Origin: Planctomycetota bacterium
Lineage (GTDB): Bacteria; Planctomycetota; Phycisphaerae; UBA1845; UTPLA1
DNA: 64,000 nucleotides
Assembly (NCBI GenBank): GCA_003576905.1
Contig: QEVG01000003.1
Location: 115,357 to 179,356, forward strand
Direction: 5' to 3'
The notes under the pieces are model-generated. The model was not told the DNA's origin, ran no database searches, and was given only the letters and a program-made list of their open reading frames with translations. Shown here piece after piece: positions 1-13,947 of the stretch (position 1 is the stretch's first letter; the number at the start of each line of letters is the position of its first letter). Made by a program: the position numbers and the translations under genes.

Positions 1-1718
1 GTCGTGATTAACTTGTTGTTCGGCACCGGGACGGGGCGCTTCTTCTGACCTTCCACCATCGCGTCGCGGTTCAGGCGCACGCGGATGGGGTCATGAATCG
101 TGATGTGTCCGAGCTCGTAGGCGATCAGCGCCTCGAACGGATCCGCAAACGTCTTCCAGACATCCGCGCTTCCTGTCGGGCTGTACTCCGTCGTCAGGTA
201 GAAGATGCCCATTACGATGTCCTGGCTGGGGGACATGATGGGCGAACCGCTGGCCGGGCTGAAGATATTGTTCGTGGCCATCATCAGCACGTGGGCCTCA
301 ACCTGGGCCTCGACGGAAAGCGGCAGGTGAACGGCCATCTGGTCACCGTCGAAGTCGGCGTTGAATCCCTTGCACACGAGCGGATGAATCTTGATTGCGT
401 TGCCCTCGACCAGGACCGGCTCGAACGCCTGGATACCCATGCGGTGGAGCGTGGGCGCGCGGTTGAGCAGGACCGGGTGCTGGTAGATCACCTCTTCGAG
501 GATGTCCCAGATCTCCTGGTCGCGGCGCTCGAGCATCTTCTTAGCGCTCTTGATCGTGTCGGCGAAGCCGCGCTCCTTGAGCTTGCGGATGATGAACGGC
601 TGGTACAGTTCAAGGGCGATCTTCTTGGGAAGACCGCACTGGTGCAGCTTGAGCTCCGGCCCGACGACGATCACGCTGCGCGCCGAATAGTCCACGCGCT
701 TGCCGAGCAGGTTTTCGCGGAAGCGCCCCTGCTTGCCCTTGATCATGTCGGTCAGGCTCTTGAGCGGCCGGTTCGACGAGCCCAGCACCGGCCGGCGGCA
801 CCGGCCGTTGTCGAACAGGGCGTCCACCGCCTGCTGAAGCATGCGCTTTTCGTTCCGGATGATGACTTCGGGCGCGTTCAGGTCGATCAGCTTCTTGAGG
901 CGGTTATTGCGGTTGATGATACGCCGGTAGAGGTCGTTCAGGTCGCTCGTGGCGAAATTGCCGCTGTCGAGCAGGACCAGCGGGCGAAGGTCCGGCGGGA
1001 TGACCGGGATCACGTCCATCACCATCCACGTCGGGTCGTTGGTGCTGTGGCGCAGGCTCTCGACGATCTTGAGCCGCTTGGAAAGCTCCTTGATCTTCTG
1101 CTTGCTGTTCGTGTTCAGGATCGATTCGCGCAGCTCGTCCGACAGCGCCTTGAGTTGCAGCTTGGAGAGCAGGGTCTTGACCGCCTCGGCTCCGATCTGT
1201 GCCTCGAAGCTGTCGCCGTACTTGTCGATTGCGCTGCGGTACTCCTCCTCCGAGAGGATCTGGCACAACTTCAGCGGCGTGTCCTTGGGATCGGTCACGA
1301 CGTAATCCTGGAAATAGACCACCTTCTCAAGATCGGAGGTCTTCATGTCCAGAAGGGCGCCCAGCCGCGAGGGCATTGCCTTGAAAAACCAGATATGCAC
1401 GATCGGCGCGGCCAGGTTGATGTGGCCCATGCGCTTGCGCCGCACCCGGCTGTGCGTCACCTTTACGCCGCAGCGGTCGCAGATCATTCCCTTGTGCTTG
1501 GTTCCCTTGTACTTTCCGCAGAAGCACTCCCAGTCCCGCTCGGGCCCGAAGATGCGCTCGCAGAAGAGGCCGTCCTTCTCGGCGCGATAGGTGCGGTAGT
1601 TGATCGTCTCCGGCTTGCGGACTTCGCCGTACGACCAGGAGCGAATGTCGTTGGGCGATGCCAGCGAAATCCGCACCGATCCGTAATCGTTCACGCGATC
1701 GTAGATGCTTTCTGCCAT
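1..1718 (-). CDS. rpoC: RNA polymerase beta' subunit RpoC (5' part only, cut by window edge)
   Basis: Catalytic beta' subunit of RNA polymerase. The first 572 codons are present; the C-terminal part lies beyond the left edge. The protein starts [15 protein letters not shown], has the N-terminal zinc-binding cysteines around residues 66-87 (CFCGKY, then CDRCGV), the clamp and rudder regions, and the absolutely conserved active-site motif NADFDGD at residues 453-459 (342-362 on the minus strand), whose three Asp hold the catalytic Mg2+. The ATG at 1718 gives the standard N-terminus. It follows an acetyltransferase-like gene (stop at 1842) by 123 bp, so it is probably the last gene of an rpoB-GNAT-rpoC operon. 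Identification is certain; only the length is unknown. Confidence 0.98.
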   Translation of the reverse strand, partial: MAESIYDRVNDYGSVRISLASPNDIRSWSYGEVRKPETINYRTYRAEKDGLFCERIFGPERDWECFCGKYKGTKHKGMICDRCGVKVTHSRVRRKRMGHINLAAPIVHIWFFKAMPSRLGALLDMKTSDLEKVVYFQDYVVTDPKDTPLKLCQILSEEEYRSAIDKYGDSFEAQIGAEAVKTLLSKLQLKALSDELRESILNTNSKQKIKELSKRLKIVESLRHSTNDPTWMVMDVIPVIPPDLRPLVLLDSGNFATSDLNDLYRRIINRNNRLKKLIDLNAPEVIIRNEKRMLQQAVDALFDNGRCRRPVLGSSNRPLKSLTDMIKGKQGRFRENLLGKRVDYSARSVIVVGPELKLHQCGLPKKIALELYQPFIIRKLKERGFADTIKSAKKMLERRDQEIWDILEEVIYQHPVLLNRAPTLHRMGIQAFEPVLVEGNAIKIHPLVCKGFNADFDGDQMAVHLPLSVEAQVEAHVLMMATNNIFSPASGSPIMSPSQDIVMGIFYLTTEYSPTGSADVWKTFADPFEALIAYELGHITIHDPIRVRLNRDAMVEGQKKRPVPVPNNKLIT

Positions 1719-1841
1719 GAGCGTCGTTTTCCTCGTTTATCTGATGAACCCCGCCGCGACGGGGCGAATCTCGGTCCACTGAACCATCCGGGCCTCATGC
1801 CTTGCGGCCGCCGGACAAGTCCGGCCGCCCGCGCGATTCCC

Positions 1842-2357
1842 TTACACCGATGCGGCCGCCTGGGCCCCCACGTAGCTGCCGCCCTGCTGCCGGCGGGCCA
1901 TGAACGCGCGTACGTCGAGAGACATTGGCACGACACCCGCGGCCCGCTTGAATCCCATTTCCTCGCAGAAATCCACTTCCGTGCCGTAGGCTGCCGCGTC
2001 GATCCGTTCGCAGCCCAACTCGGCCAGCGCCGATAGCACCAGCTCGGCCATCTGGCGAGCGATCCCGTACTGATCGTGCTCGATGCGCCCGTCGATGTGC
2101 GTCACCGCCCCCGGCCCCTGCCGCGCCGGGTCGAGCTTGCACTCGGTCAGGTAGCCGCGAACGCCGTCCGCCAGCCCCCGGGCGATGCCGATGAGCCGAC
2201 CGTCCGGGTCGCGCGCCGTCACGAAGCAGACCGAGTTGTCGATCATTTTGGAAAGCTTGTCGACGGACTGAGGCATCACGCAGCCCTGGGAGTCGTAAAA
2301 CGCCCGGAGCTCGGACACGTCCACTTTGTTCACGACTTCGCACCTGACGCCGTCCAT
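1842..2357 (-). CDS. GNAT-like acetyltransferase between rpoB and rpoC
   Basis: A 171-residue protein that resembles a GNAT N-acetyltransferase. The second half carries the pattern of GNAT motifs A and B: a CoA-loop-like QYGIAR, then a helix (MAELVLSALAELG), and the closing AYGTEVDFCEEMGFKRA, similar to the usual AYxxAxxFYxxxGF ending. The CoA loop is not the canonical RxxGxG, so the fit is moderate, and the substrate is unknown. The ATG at 2357 has a strong ribosome binding site, GAGGTGAGG, directly upstream. It sits 68 bp after rpoB and 123 bp before rpoC on the same strand, so it should be transcribed with them. Its position suggests, but does not prove, a role tied to RNA polymerase level or modification. 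Confidence 0.8.
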   Translation of the reverse strand: MDGVRCEVVNKVDVSELRAFYDSQGCVMPQSVDKLSKMIDNSVCFVTARDPDGRLIGIARGLADGVRGYLTECKLDPARQGPGAVTHIDGRIEHDQYGIARQMAELVLSALAELGCERIDAAAYGTEVDFCEEMGFKRAAGVVPMSLDVRAFMARRQQGGSYVGAQAAASV

Positions 2358-2404
2358 ACCTCACCTCGCTCTCCGTCGCGCCGGTCGCCCGGCATCCACC
2401 CATG

Positions 2405-2423
2405 CGCCCGCGTCACGCGGGCG
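2405..2423 (-). promoter_or_regulatory. GC hairpin between rpoB and the GNAT gene
   Basis: Perfect 8-bp stem CGCCCGCG/CGCGGGCG with a TCA loop, two bases after the rpoB stop codon. No T-run follows on the minus strand, so it is not a classical intrinsic terminator. It could limit read-through, protect the mRNA 3' end or mark a processing site within the operon. Confidence 0.4.
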
Positions 2424-2425
2424 AC

Positions 2426-6892
<4,467 letters not shown>

Positions 6893-7397
6893 CTTCGACC
6901 TTTCAACACGGATGCCCGCATGGGGGTATGTAAATTCTTACGCGGCCGCCGAGTGCCACTGGTTCGTCACCCACTTGACCCGGCGACCCGAAACCGCGCA
7001 GCCGGCGCGGCGCGCGGTCCCTCCGTCGCGAGTTCGTCCGCCGCCGAAACGGCTGAAAAGATAGGGTGTTCCCTGCGGAAGCGTCATCAAGCGGCCCGCG
7101 CGGCAGTCAACCAGTTTGTGTGCCCAGGGGACTGCCCGCTGCGGAGGCCATCCAGAATGAAGTCGACCAGTCCCACACCCGATCGACCAAGTTACGCCTC
7201 CGCGGCGGCGAGACCCATAAGTATAACCCTAAGCTCCTCCTACGCCAGAAAAAAATCAGCTTTTTTCGGGCCGACCCACACGCCCGGCATCCAGATTGCC
7301 ACCCCCCACGGCCATCCGCGATTGGCCACGCTCCGAAGATTATCGTAAGCTACTATAAATAACTAACTTATAGACAGAGTACTCTCGAACCGCCCCG
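6893..7397. other. 505-bp gap upstream of rpoB, probably holding its promoter
   Basis: No convincing gene. Both flanking genes are on the minus strand, so this should contain the rpoB promoter and the end of the cytochrome c transcript. An AT-rich island at 7338-7380 stands out in the GC-rich background and contains -10-like hexamers on the minus strand (TATAAG, TATAGT, GATAAT), without one clear -35 partner. At 7248-7267 an A/T inverted repeat (GAAAAAA with TTTTTTC) is weak as a terminator. The implied rpoB leader would be more than 400 nt. Confidence 0.3.
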
Positions 7398-8228
7398 TCA
7401 ATCCAACCCCTTCCCATCCCTCAGGAATCCATCCTCTGGGTGGGCAGGGTGCTCGAATCCGGTCGTCGGCGATGAACGACCTTCCCTTTTTCGTCGAGCG
7501 GTCTCCTTTTTGAACTTCTGAACCGCCTCGCGTGTTGGCGCGTCGCCGGAGTCCGTCGTTGACCGATACAGCCGAATGCGATGCCAATAGCTCGCCGCGC
7601 TCTTCGGCGGCCGTTTCACTTTCGTCAGCGCAAGCCGCCGGAGTATCGGGACCGCCTCCGCCTGTTGACGAATCGCATCCGCATCCTTCGGGCGATTAGA
7701 ACTCTTCTTCTCGACCGTTTTTGCCAGGAGCGCACCAAGCTCGTTGTGTGGATTCGCCTCCTGTCCCACCCCAAGCTGGTGTGTCGCCGTGTGGCACATC
7801 CTGCAACTGACTGCCGCCGTGATGCGCGCCGCGAGCGCCGCCTCGGGTGTGTCTTTCTTATTGGCCGGGCTCGTGTGAGCGAGAATTTCAACCCAGTTCG
7901 CAACGCCGTCGCCATCCACGTCGCTGTCCGGTGTCGAGGGCCGATTCGCCTGTTCCTCCGGCTTCTCTTCCCCGCCGTCCAGCCGCGAATCAGACTGCTC
8001 CATCTGAAGGATTCGCTCGGCCCAGCTCATGCCCGCTGGCCGATTCGCAAGGCGCCGGCCGTAGGCATTAAGCTCTTCGCTCGATTGGGATTCGTGACAC
8101 GACGTGCACCGCGCCTCGCGCACGACCAGGAGCGTCCGAACCTGCTCCAGGTGACGCTCCTTGCCAAGCCCCCTCTCGCCGCCGAGAAGAATCAAGGTTC
8201 CGACCAGCACAATTCGAGTCGTATTCAT
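7398..8228 (-). CDS. Secreted di-haem cytochrome c-like protein with Ca-binding repeat
   Basis: A 276-residue protein with an N-terminal hydrophobic segment (IVLVGTLILLGG), consistent with export. Two CxxCH haem c motifs are visible: CTSCH at about residue 40 and CRMCH at about residue 145. Between them DSDVDGDGVANW is a thrombospondin type 3/EF-hand-like calcium loop. After the second haem the chain is charged and probably extended. Multihaem secreted cytochromes of this sort are common in planctomycetes; the partner and potential are unknown. The ATG at 8228 lacks a clear Shine-Dalgarno sequence. The gene is divergent from the HtrA gene and lies upstream of rpoB. An extracellular electron carrier is the likeliest role. 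Confidence 0.75.
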   Translation of the reverse strand: MNTTRIVLVGTLILLGGERGLGKERHLEQVRTLLVVREARCTSCHESQSSEELNAYGRRLANRPAGMSWAERILQMEQSDSRLDGGEEKPEEQANRPSTPDSDVDGDGVANWVEILAHTSPANKKDTPEAALAARITAAVSCRMCHTATHQLGVGQEANPHNELGALLAKTVEKKSSNRPKDADAIRQQAEAVPILRRLALTKVKRPPKSAASYWHRIRLYRSTTDSGDAPTREAVQKFKKETARRKREGRSSPTTGFEHPAHPEDGFLRDGKGLD

Positions 8229-8557
8229 CGCCGTATCGTATGTACATCACGCCGGCGCCAGTAGTCGGGTGGCGAGCCTTTCGGGCAGGCCCTGCGCATA
8301 CCGACTCGTCGCTGCGGCGACTCGACCCCCTCACCGCCGGGGCTTCTTCCGGAGTCCCACACAATCCTGCAACGGACACGCCGACAAGGAGATACAATAG
8401 CATGGGCCGTCCGAGAACCCGCCACGATGCGGCGTTCAGGACGTTCTCGGTCGCGGCCCCCAAGCCGCCGATCGCGGAGGGAAAGTCCGGCCACGCCGAC
8501 TACGATCAAGTGTACGGGCAGGATTCAGACCGGTTTGCCAACACGCGAGGAGTGTCT
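8229..8557. other. Divergent intergenic region, cytochrome c / htrA
   Basis: 329 bp between two divergent genes. The HtrA reading frame stays open through it. AAGGAGAT at 8386-8393 stands before an in-frame ATG at 8402, an alternative HtrA start that would add 52 residues before the signal peptide. No clear promoter pair was found. Confidence 0.4.
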
Positions 8558-10105
8558 ATGCGACGCAGCCGTTACGCCATGGAATCGCGCCGGATTGCCG
8601 TTTCACTGTCGATCGCGTTGGCCGCCGGGCTGCTTCCGAGTGCCGCGTCCGGGTTTCAGCAGATGCAGCCGACCGGCAAGCTCCTGCCCACCGGCGCGGC
8701 AGCCTCCGACCTGGAGCGTATCTCCAACGGGTTCGCCGAAATCGCCGAACGCGTCAAGCCGTCGGTCGTCAGCATCAAATCCATGGCGATCAACGAAGAA
8801 ATGAACGCCGAGCTGCGCCGCATGTTCGGCGACCGCGACTTTCAGCCCATTCCCGTCTCCGGCACCGGCAGCGGAGTCATTTTTGACCCTGCCGGCTATA
8901 TCGTGACCAACAACCACGTCGTTGAAGACGCCGATGTCGTGCGCGTTACGCTTGCCGACGGACGGGAACTTGAGGCGGAGGTTGTCGGAACCGACTCGAT
9001 GACCGATCTCGCGGTCATAAGGATCGACGGAAATAACCTGACCGCGTGCCACTTCGGCGACTCCGATGCCGTCCGCGTCGGCAATCTCGTCCTCGCGATC
9101 GGCAGCCCCTTCAAGTTCGGTCACAGCGTATCCCACGGAATCATCAGCGCGGTCGGGCGAAGCAACGTCGACGTGGAGATTGACTACAAGAACTGGATTC
9201 AGACCGACGCCGCGATTAACCCCGGAAACTCCGGCGGTCCCCTCATCAACACGCGCGGAGAGATCATCGGTATCAGCGTGGCAATTGCCACCGAATCGGG
9301 CGGCTACCAGGGCGTCGGGTTCGCCATCCCGTCCAACACCGTCGCCCGCGTCACAGAGACCCTGAAGCGCGGCGAAAAGGTCGTCCGCGGATACCTCGGC
9401 GTGATCATCAAGGCCGTCAACACAACGATCGCCGAAGGCTACGGGCTGAACGAAGCGAAAGGCGCCATGCTCCAGACAATCGGCCCGGATACGCCGGCCG
9501 AGAAAGCGGGACTTCAGGCCGAAGACATCATCCTCGCCATCGACGGCCGCGAGATCAAAGGGCTCGAAGAGCTCCAGGAACGCGTCGCGCACATGACGCC
9601 CGGAACGCGCTCGATGTTCCGCGTCTGGCGAAAGCGCGCCGTGCGGGAGATTCCCGTCGAGATCGGCCGGCAGCCCGAGCACTTCCGGACACAGGGCACA
9701 CAGGAAGACCTGTCGCCTCGCGGCAAGGAGTCGCCGCGCGACATGCAGCCGACCGATCGCACGACGCGCGCCCAGCCGTCGAAGTCCGCTGCCGAGCCGG
9801 GCTCCGAGTACTTCCCCAGGTTCGGAATGCACGTCGCCGATCTGACGTCCGACCTGCGCGACAAGTACAACGTCGCCGCAGGTATTACCTCCGGCGTTCT
9901 CGTCACGGGCGTTGATCCCCTGGGCGAAGCGTTCAATGCCGAGCTTCGCCGCCGGTGCGTCATTCGCCGCGTCAACGACGAAGAGGTGAAGAACCTCGCG
10001 GACTTCAAACGCCTCCTCGAAAAGCACAAGGCGTCGCGCGGCCTGCGCCTCGCCGTGCAGATCGGCGAGGACACATACCACACGGTGATTCGAAACTACG
10101 AGTAG
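8558..10105 (+). CDS. HtrA/DegP-type periplasmic serine protease with two PDZ domains
   Basis: Envelope protein quality-control protease of 515 residues. A signal peptide (basic MRRSRYAMESRR, then hydrophobic to about residue 30) directs export. The chymotrypsin-like domain has the complete triad: H120 in TNNHVVED, D150 in SMTDLAVI, S225 in NPGNSGGP. PDZ1 begins at GYLGVIIKAV; a second, more diverged PDZ-like domain occupies the last hundred residues (FGMHVADL to the C-terminus), after a polar linker rich in Pro, Ser and Arg. The start at 8558 is chosen because GAGGAG lies five bases upstream and the signal peptide begins there. DegP and DegQ cannot be told apart from sequence. No partner gene is next to it; stress control is expected but no sigma-E-like site was recognised. 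Confidence 0.95.
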   Translation: MRRSRYAMESRRIAVSLSIALAAGLLPSAASGFQQMQPTGKLLPTGAAASDLERISNGFAEIAERVKPSVVSIKSMAINEEMNAELRRMFGDRDFQPIPVSGTGSGVIFDPAGYIVTNNHVVEDADVVRVTLADGRELEAEVVGTDSMTDLAVIRIDGNNLTACHFGDSDAVRVGNLVLAIGSPFKFGHSVSHGIISAVGRSNVDVEIDYKNWIQTDAAINPGNSGGPLINTRGEIIGISVAIATESGGYQGVGFAIPSNTVARVTETLKRGEKVVRGYLGVIIKAVNTTIAEGYGLNEAKGAMLQTIGPDTPAEKAGLQAEDIILAIDGREIKGLEELQERVAHMTPGTRSMFRVWRKRAVREIPVEIGRQPEHFRTQGTQEDLSPRGKESPRDMQPTDRTTRAQPSKSAAEPGSEYFPRFGMHVADLTSDLRDKYNVAAGITSGVLVTGVDPLGEAFNAELRRRCVIRRVNDEEVKNLADFKRLLEKHKASRGLRLAVQIGEDTYHTVIRNYE

Positions 10106-10252
10106 CGCGCATTCAGAGTCGCCGACTCCGGTGAGAGCCGGCAATGTCTCGATTCCGAAACCGTGCGATCCGTTCAGACCCTCCAAATCCACTCGTTTTT
10201 CGCCGATTCGGGTATGCGGGTCCGCGAATCTATGTTACAATCTACAGGGCGA

Positions 10253-10274
10253 CGCGTGATATAACAGTTACGCG
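10253..10274 (+). promoter_or_regulatory. Imperfect palindrome upstream of the LacI-type gene
   Basis: CGCGT and ACGCG arms flank a 12-base AT-rich centre, 55 bases before the regulator's start. A TACAAT hexamer lies just upstream at 10236-10241. The spacing fits a possible autoregulatory operator, but the centre lacks the usual CG symmetry of LacI-family sites. Confidence 0.25.
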
Positions 10275-10328
10275 GGCGACTTCTCCGCGGCGAGGCCGCC
10301 GGTCGCAGTGCCAGAAGTGCGACAGTCA

Positions 10329-11378
10329 ATGTCCGAAAAACGTATTAAAGCCGTCACGCTCAAGGACATCGCCGACAAGCTCGGCATGTCCGCCATGACC
10401 GTCTCTCGGGCGCTATCAGGAAAAGCCAATCTCGTCAGCCCGGAGACCGCCAGGCTCTGCCGCGATACCGCCCGCGAGATGGGCTACGCCCCAAACCTGA
10501 TGGCGCGGAGCCTCCGCGGCGAGCAGCTCAATACCATCGTCATGTTCGCGGAGTACATCTCCAGCCACCATTACCTCGCCGAGCTGGTCGATTACGTGTC
10601 GCGCTCCATCGAGCGCCGCAAGTACGGCGTGATCAGTTGCCAGTCGATGAGCAGCTTTCACCAGGCCCTCCGGAATTTCCGCCTCGCCGGCGCCGTGGTC
10701 ATCGCCCCGCCCGAGGACTTCTACCGCGATCCCTTCGGCGAGCGCTTGTTCGGCGTTCACTACCAGGCCCCCACCGTCCTCATCCACAGCGCTGTCGAGC
10801 AGTCCGTCTTCAACGAGGTCAGCCCGGACATATCGTCGTTCTGCTACCACGCCGCGTGCCACCTGCTCGCACTGGGCCACCGCCACCTTGGCTACCTCGG
10901 CGGCCCCCGCGCGGAAGACGAACCCCGATGGTTCGAGCTGCGGCGGCGCGGGTTTGAAAAGGCCCTTGCTGAATTCAACGTCAGCCCGGGCAATCTGCGC
11001 CAGCAGGCCTGCCCGGACGCGAGCCTTGGTCCCGCCGCGATTCAGCAGCTGCTCACGCGCTTCCCCGAAACAACGGCGGTCATGTGCATCAACGACGAAA
11101 TCGCCATCGCCGCCATCACCGGCGCTCATGAAATGCGCCTGAAGGTTCCGGGAGATCTTTCCATCGTCGGCTCCAACGACATTAAGCTCGCCGGCTTTTT
11201 CAGGCCCGCGCTCACCACGCTCAGCATCGACATTCGCGGAATGGTCGAGACCGCCCTCGACCTGCTTTTTGACGAGATCAGCGAGCGGCGCGAAGTGGCC
11301 GGGCGGGAGCCTATCAAGATCCGCCTTCCCGCAAACCTCATCGTGCGCGACTCGACCGCTCCTCCAAGTGTGAGGTGA
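10329..11378 (+). CDS. LacI-family transcriptional regulator
   Basis: DNA-binding repressor of 349 residues. The N-terminal helix-turn-helix is classic (VTLKDIADKLGMSAMTVSRAL), followed by the hinge helix region (YAPNLMARSLRG) and a periplasmic-binding-protein-like sensor domain with the typical ending CINDEIAIAAITGAHE and LSIVGSNDIKLAGFFRPALTT. The effector is probably a sugar or related small molecule but cannot be named. The ATG at 10329 gives the usual short lead before the HTH; a GTG seven codons upstream (10308) is an alternative, and neither has a strong ribosome binding site. No sugar transport or catabolic gene lies next to it, so its targets are probably elsewhere or include the AP-hydrolase cluster downstream (inference). 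Confidence 0.93.
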   Translation: MSEKRIKAVTLKDIADKLGMSAMTVSRALSGKANLVSPETARLCRDTAREMGYAPNLMARSLRGEQLNTIVMFAEYISSHHYLAELVDYVSRSIERRKYGVISCQSMSSFHQALRNFRLAGAVVIAPPEDFYRDPFGERLFGVHYQAPTVLIHSAVEQSVFNEVSPDISSFCYHAACHLLALGHRHLGYLGGPRAEDEPRWFELRRRGFEKALAEFNVSPGNLRQQACPDASLGPAAIQQLLTRFPETTAVMCINDEIAIAAITGAHEMRLKVPGDLSIVGSNDIKLAGFFRPALTTLSIDIRGMVETALDLLFDEISERREVAGREPIKIRLPANLIVRDSTAPPSVR

Positions 11379-11778
11379 TACGCGGGCATCCCCTGCCCGC
11401 GCAATCGCTCGGCGCGACAGACGCGCTGCCGATTTCCCCCGATGGGCCGTCGCCGCCATAGGATTCGGGGCGAATACACCCATTCACGGATTGCTGACTC
11501 CCGCGATCCGGCAGACCTCGGTCATCGTACTGAATCAGAGGCGCTCAAGGCCCATAAGTACGGGAGCGACGTCCCCCGAAGAAACAAATGCCAGAAACCC
11601 CCGCAGCACGGAGCTGTTCTCGACGCCCGTCCAAGCCGAGAGTATACTTGCCATTGGTTGCTGGCCTCTCAGCAAACCCCATCTATTTCCGGACGGGGGA
11701 CGTTCGGCCAGTTCTATCGTTTCACTCCGCCTCGACTGGGGGGACAGTTCAGGCGGGAATGAACCGCATTCTGAAAAT
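11379..11778. other. 400-bp gap between regulator and AP-hydrolase cluster
   Basis: No convincing gene; one reading frame is open but has no start supported by a ribosome binding site. It opens with a hairpin at 11381-11401 and should hold the promoter of the cluster that begins at 11779. I could not pick a credible -35/-10 pair. Confidence 0.4.
11381..11401 (+). terminator. Terminator-like hairpin after the LacI-type gene
   Basis: Perfect 8-bp stem CGCGGGCA/TGCCCGCG with a TCCCC loop, starting two bases after the stop codon. There is no T-run, so termination may need Rho, or the hairpin protects the 3' end. Confidence 0.45.
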
Positions 11779-13947
11779 ATGAATAAACGCCCTAATCAAG
11801 CTCAGTTCCGCATTCCGGTCCGATGGTTCCTTGGCATCGGCGCGCTGACGGCCGTCGTTATCGCTGCCGCCCCCGAACCCGCACACGCCTACATCGGCCC
11901 CGGCGCAGGCTTCGCCATCGCGTCCAGCCTGATCGTCATCGTGTGGACCATGATCCTCGCGATGCTCACGCTCCTGCTCTGGCCCATCCGCTGGGTCATC
12001 CGCTCCATCAAGGGGCGCAAGGCATTCTCCAAGGCGCGAGTGCGGCGGCTCGTCATCCTCGGTCTCGACGGCATGGAGCCGAGCCTCGCCGAGAAATTCA
12101 TGGCCGAGGGCAAGCTGCCCAACCTCAGGATGCTCGCAGAAAAAGGCTGCTACAAGAAGCTCGGCACGGTGACACCTCCCCTGTCACCCGTGGCGTGGTC
12201 CAGCTTTCTGACCGGCGTCAACCCCGGTAAGCACAACATCTACGACTTCCTCAACAGCGACCGGCGAACCTACCTGCCGAATCTCTCCAGCGTCTCGATT
12301 CACGCCCCGACGAAGACGATCAAGCTCGGCAGGTACACCATCCCGCTCAACAAACCGGAGATTCGCCTGCTCCGCAAAGGAAAGCCGTTCTGGAACACCC
12401 TCGGCGAGCACGGTATCTTCACCTCGGTGATCCGCGTGCCGATCACCTGGCCGCCGGAGAAGTGCCGCGGCGTCGTCCTTTCCGCCATGTGCGTGCCCGA
12501 CCTGCGTGGCACCCAGGGCCTGTTTTCCTTCTACAGCACGCGCCCGGCCGGGCCCGAACGGACCGGCGGCGAGCAGATTGTCGTAAAGCGCGAGGGAGAC
12601 ATCGTCCGCTCGGAGCTTGTCGGCCCCGACAACAGCGTCAAGGAAGGCGCCGGCGCCATGAGAGTCCCTTTCACCGTCGAAATCGGCAAAGGCAAGGCCG
12701 ACGCCCTGCTCACCATCGACGACGAATCGTACGACCTCAAGATCGGCGATTACACACCCTGGATCATCGCCAAGTTCAAGGCCGGGCCGGGCGTAACGGT
12801 CAACGGAATCTGCCGTTTCCTCCTTCTGTCGGTTAAGCCCGAGTTCGAGCTGTACGTGACGCCGATCAATCTCGACCCCGAAAAGCCGGCCATGCCGATC
12901 TCCTTCCCGACCGCTTACAGCACCTACCTCGCCAAGCGATACGGCAGCTACGCGACCCTTGGCCTCGCGGAAGACACCTGGGCGCTGAACGAGGAACTCA
13001 TTGACGACGACGCCTTTCTCGAGCAGTGCGTCTCGATCGACAACGAACGGGAGAAACAGTTCTTCGACGCCCTGGAGAACACCCGCCGCGGCCTGTGCGT
13101 CTGCGTCTTTGACGGTACCGACCGCATTCAGCACATGTTCTGGCGCTACCTCGAGCCGCACCACCCGGCCCACCCGAGAAACCTCAATCCCGACTACACG
13201 CCGAGCCGCCACGAAAAGACCATCGAGGATCTGTACACCCGGATGGACAAGCTCGTTGGTGACACGATGTCCAAGGTGCTGAACGGCGATGGCGACACCA
13301 TGCTTATGGTGGTCTCCGATCACGGCTTTTCGCCTTTCCGCCGCGGCATCGACCTCAACCGCTGGCTGATCGAAAACGGATACATGAAACTCAAGCCCGA
13401 CGCCGATCCCAACGCGAAGTTCCTCGCCACGGTCGACTGGTCGCGGACCCGCGCCTACGCGCTCGGCCTTGCGGGTATGTTCATCAATCAAAAAGGCCGC
13501 GAGGCACAGGGAATCGTCGAGCCGGGCGCCGAGATGAAACAGCTCAAGGCCGAGATCATCTCAAAGATGTCCGGCATGAAGGACCCCAAGACCGGCGAAG
13601 TGGCCGTCACACGCGTCCAGGACAAGGAAATCTGCTACAAGGGCCCCTTCCGCGACACCGCGCCCGATCTCGTCGTCGGCTACAACCGCGGCTACCGCGT
13701 CGGATGGGACACGGCCATCGGAAAGATCACGCCCGACGTCTTCCACGACAACACGAAGGCCTGGAGCGGCGATCACTGCATCGATCCCGACCTGATACCG
13801 GGCGTCCTCTTCTGCAGCCACAAGGTCCTGTCCGATTCGCCGCGACTGATGGACCTCGGACCGACCGCGCTGGAGCTTTTCGGCGTGGCCGTCCCCGAGA
13901 ACATGGACGGCGTGCCCCTCAAGATTCAAACAGGAGCCGCCGCATGA
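11779..13947 (+). CDS. Membrane-anchored alkaline phosphatase superfamily hydrolase (type I phosphodiesterase-like)
   Basis: A 722-residue enzyme of the alkaline phosphatase superfamily, nearest in style to type I phosphodiesterase/nucleotide pyrophosphatase. Two hydrophobic segments (about 17-35 and 45-70) anchor it, with a GPGAGFAIASS stretch between. Metal-site motifs are complete: D97 in GLDGME, a likely Ser nucleophile S136 in LSPVAW (aligned with the Thr of NPPs), TDRIQH, SDHGF and GDHC. The middle of the chain is a large insert. Substrate is unknown; phosphodiester or sulfate/phosphonate ester cleavage in the envelope is the family expectation. ATG at 11779 is preferred as the start of a proper signal/anchor although its ribosome binding site is poor. 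Its stop overlaps the start of the next gene by ATGA. Confidence 0.88.
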   Translation: MNKRPNQAQFRIPVRWFLGIGALTAVVIAAAPEPAHAYIGPGAGFAIASSLIVIVWTMILAMLTLLLWPIRWVIRSIKGRKAFSKARVRRLVILGLDGMEPSLAEKFMAEGKLPNLRMLAEKGCYKKLGTVTPPLSPVAWSSFLTGVNPGKHNIYDFLNSDRRTYLPNLSSVSIHAPTKTIKLGRYTIPLNKPEIRLLRKGKPFWNTLGEHGIFTSVIRVPITWPPEKCRGVVLSAMCVPDLRGTQGLFSFYSTRPAGPERTGGEQIVVKREGDIVRSELVGPDNSVKEGAGAMRVPFTVEIGKGKADALLTIDDESYDLKIGDYTPWIIAKFKAGPGVTVNGICRFLLLSVKPEFELYVTPINLDPEKPAMPISFPTAYSTYLAKRYGSYATLGLAEDTWALNEELIDDDAFLEQCVSIDNEREKQFFDALENTRRGLCVCVFDGTDRIQHMFWRYLEPHHPAHPRNLNPDYTPSRHEKTIEDLYTRMDKLVGDTMSKVLNGDGDTMLMVVSDHGFSPFRRGIDLNRWLIENGYMKLKPDADPNAKFLATVDWSRTRAYALGLAGMFINQKGREAQGIVEPGAEMKQLKAEIISKMSGMKDPKTGEVAVTRVQDKEICYKGPFRDTAPDLVVGYNRGYRVGWDTAIGKITPDVFHDNTKAWSGDHCIDPDLIPGVLFCSHKVLSDSPRLMDLGPTALELFGVAVPENMDGVPLKIQTGAAA

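Noticed and set aside
7248-7267. A-tract/T-tract inverted repeat as an intrinsic terminator for the cytochrome c gene
   Set aside because: A stem of only A-T pairs is too weak, and there is no GC stem before the T-run.
8240-8557. HtrA start at the far upstream ATG (8240)
   Set aside because: The extension has no homologous look and would bury the signal peptide; the 8558 start has GAGGAG at proper spacing.
8603-10192. 529-codon minus-strand open frame over the HtrA gene
   Set aside because: Composition-driven shadow of a clear protease gene; no domain pattern.
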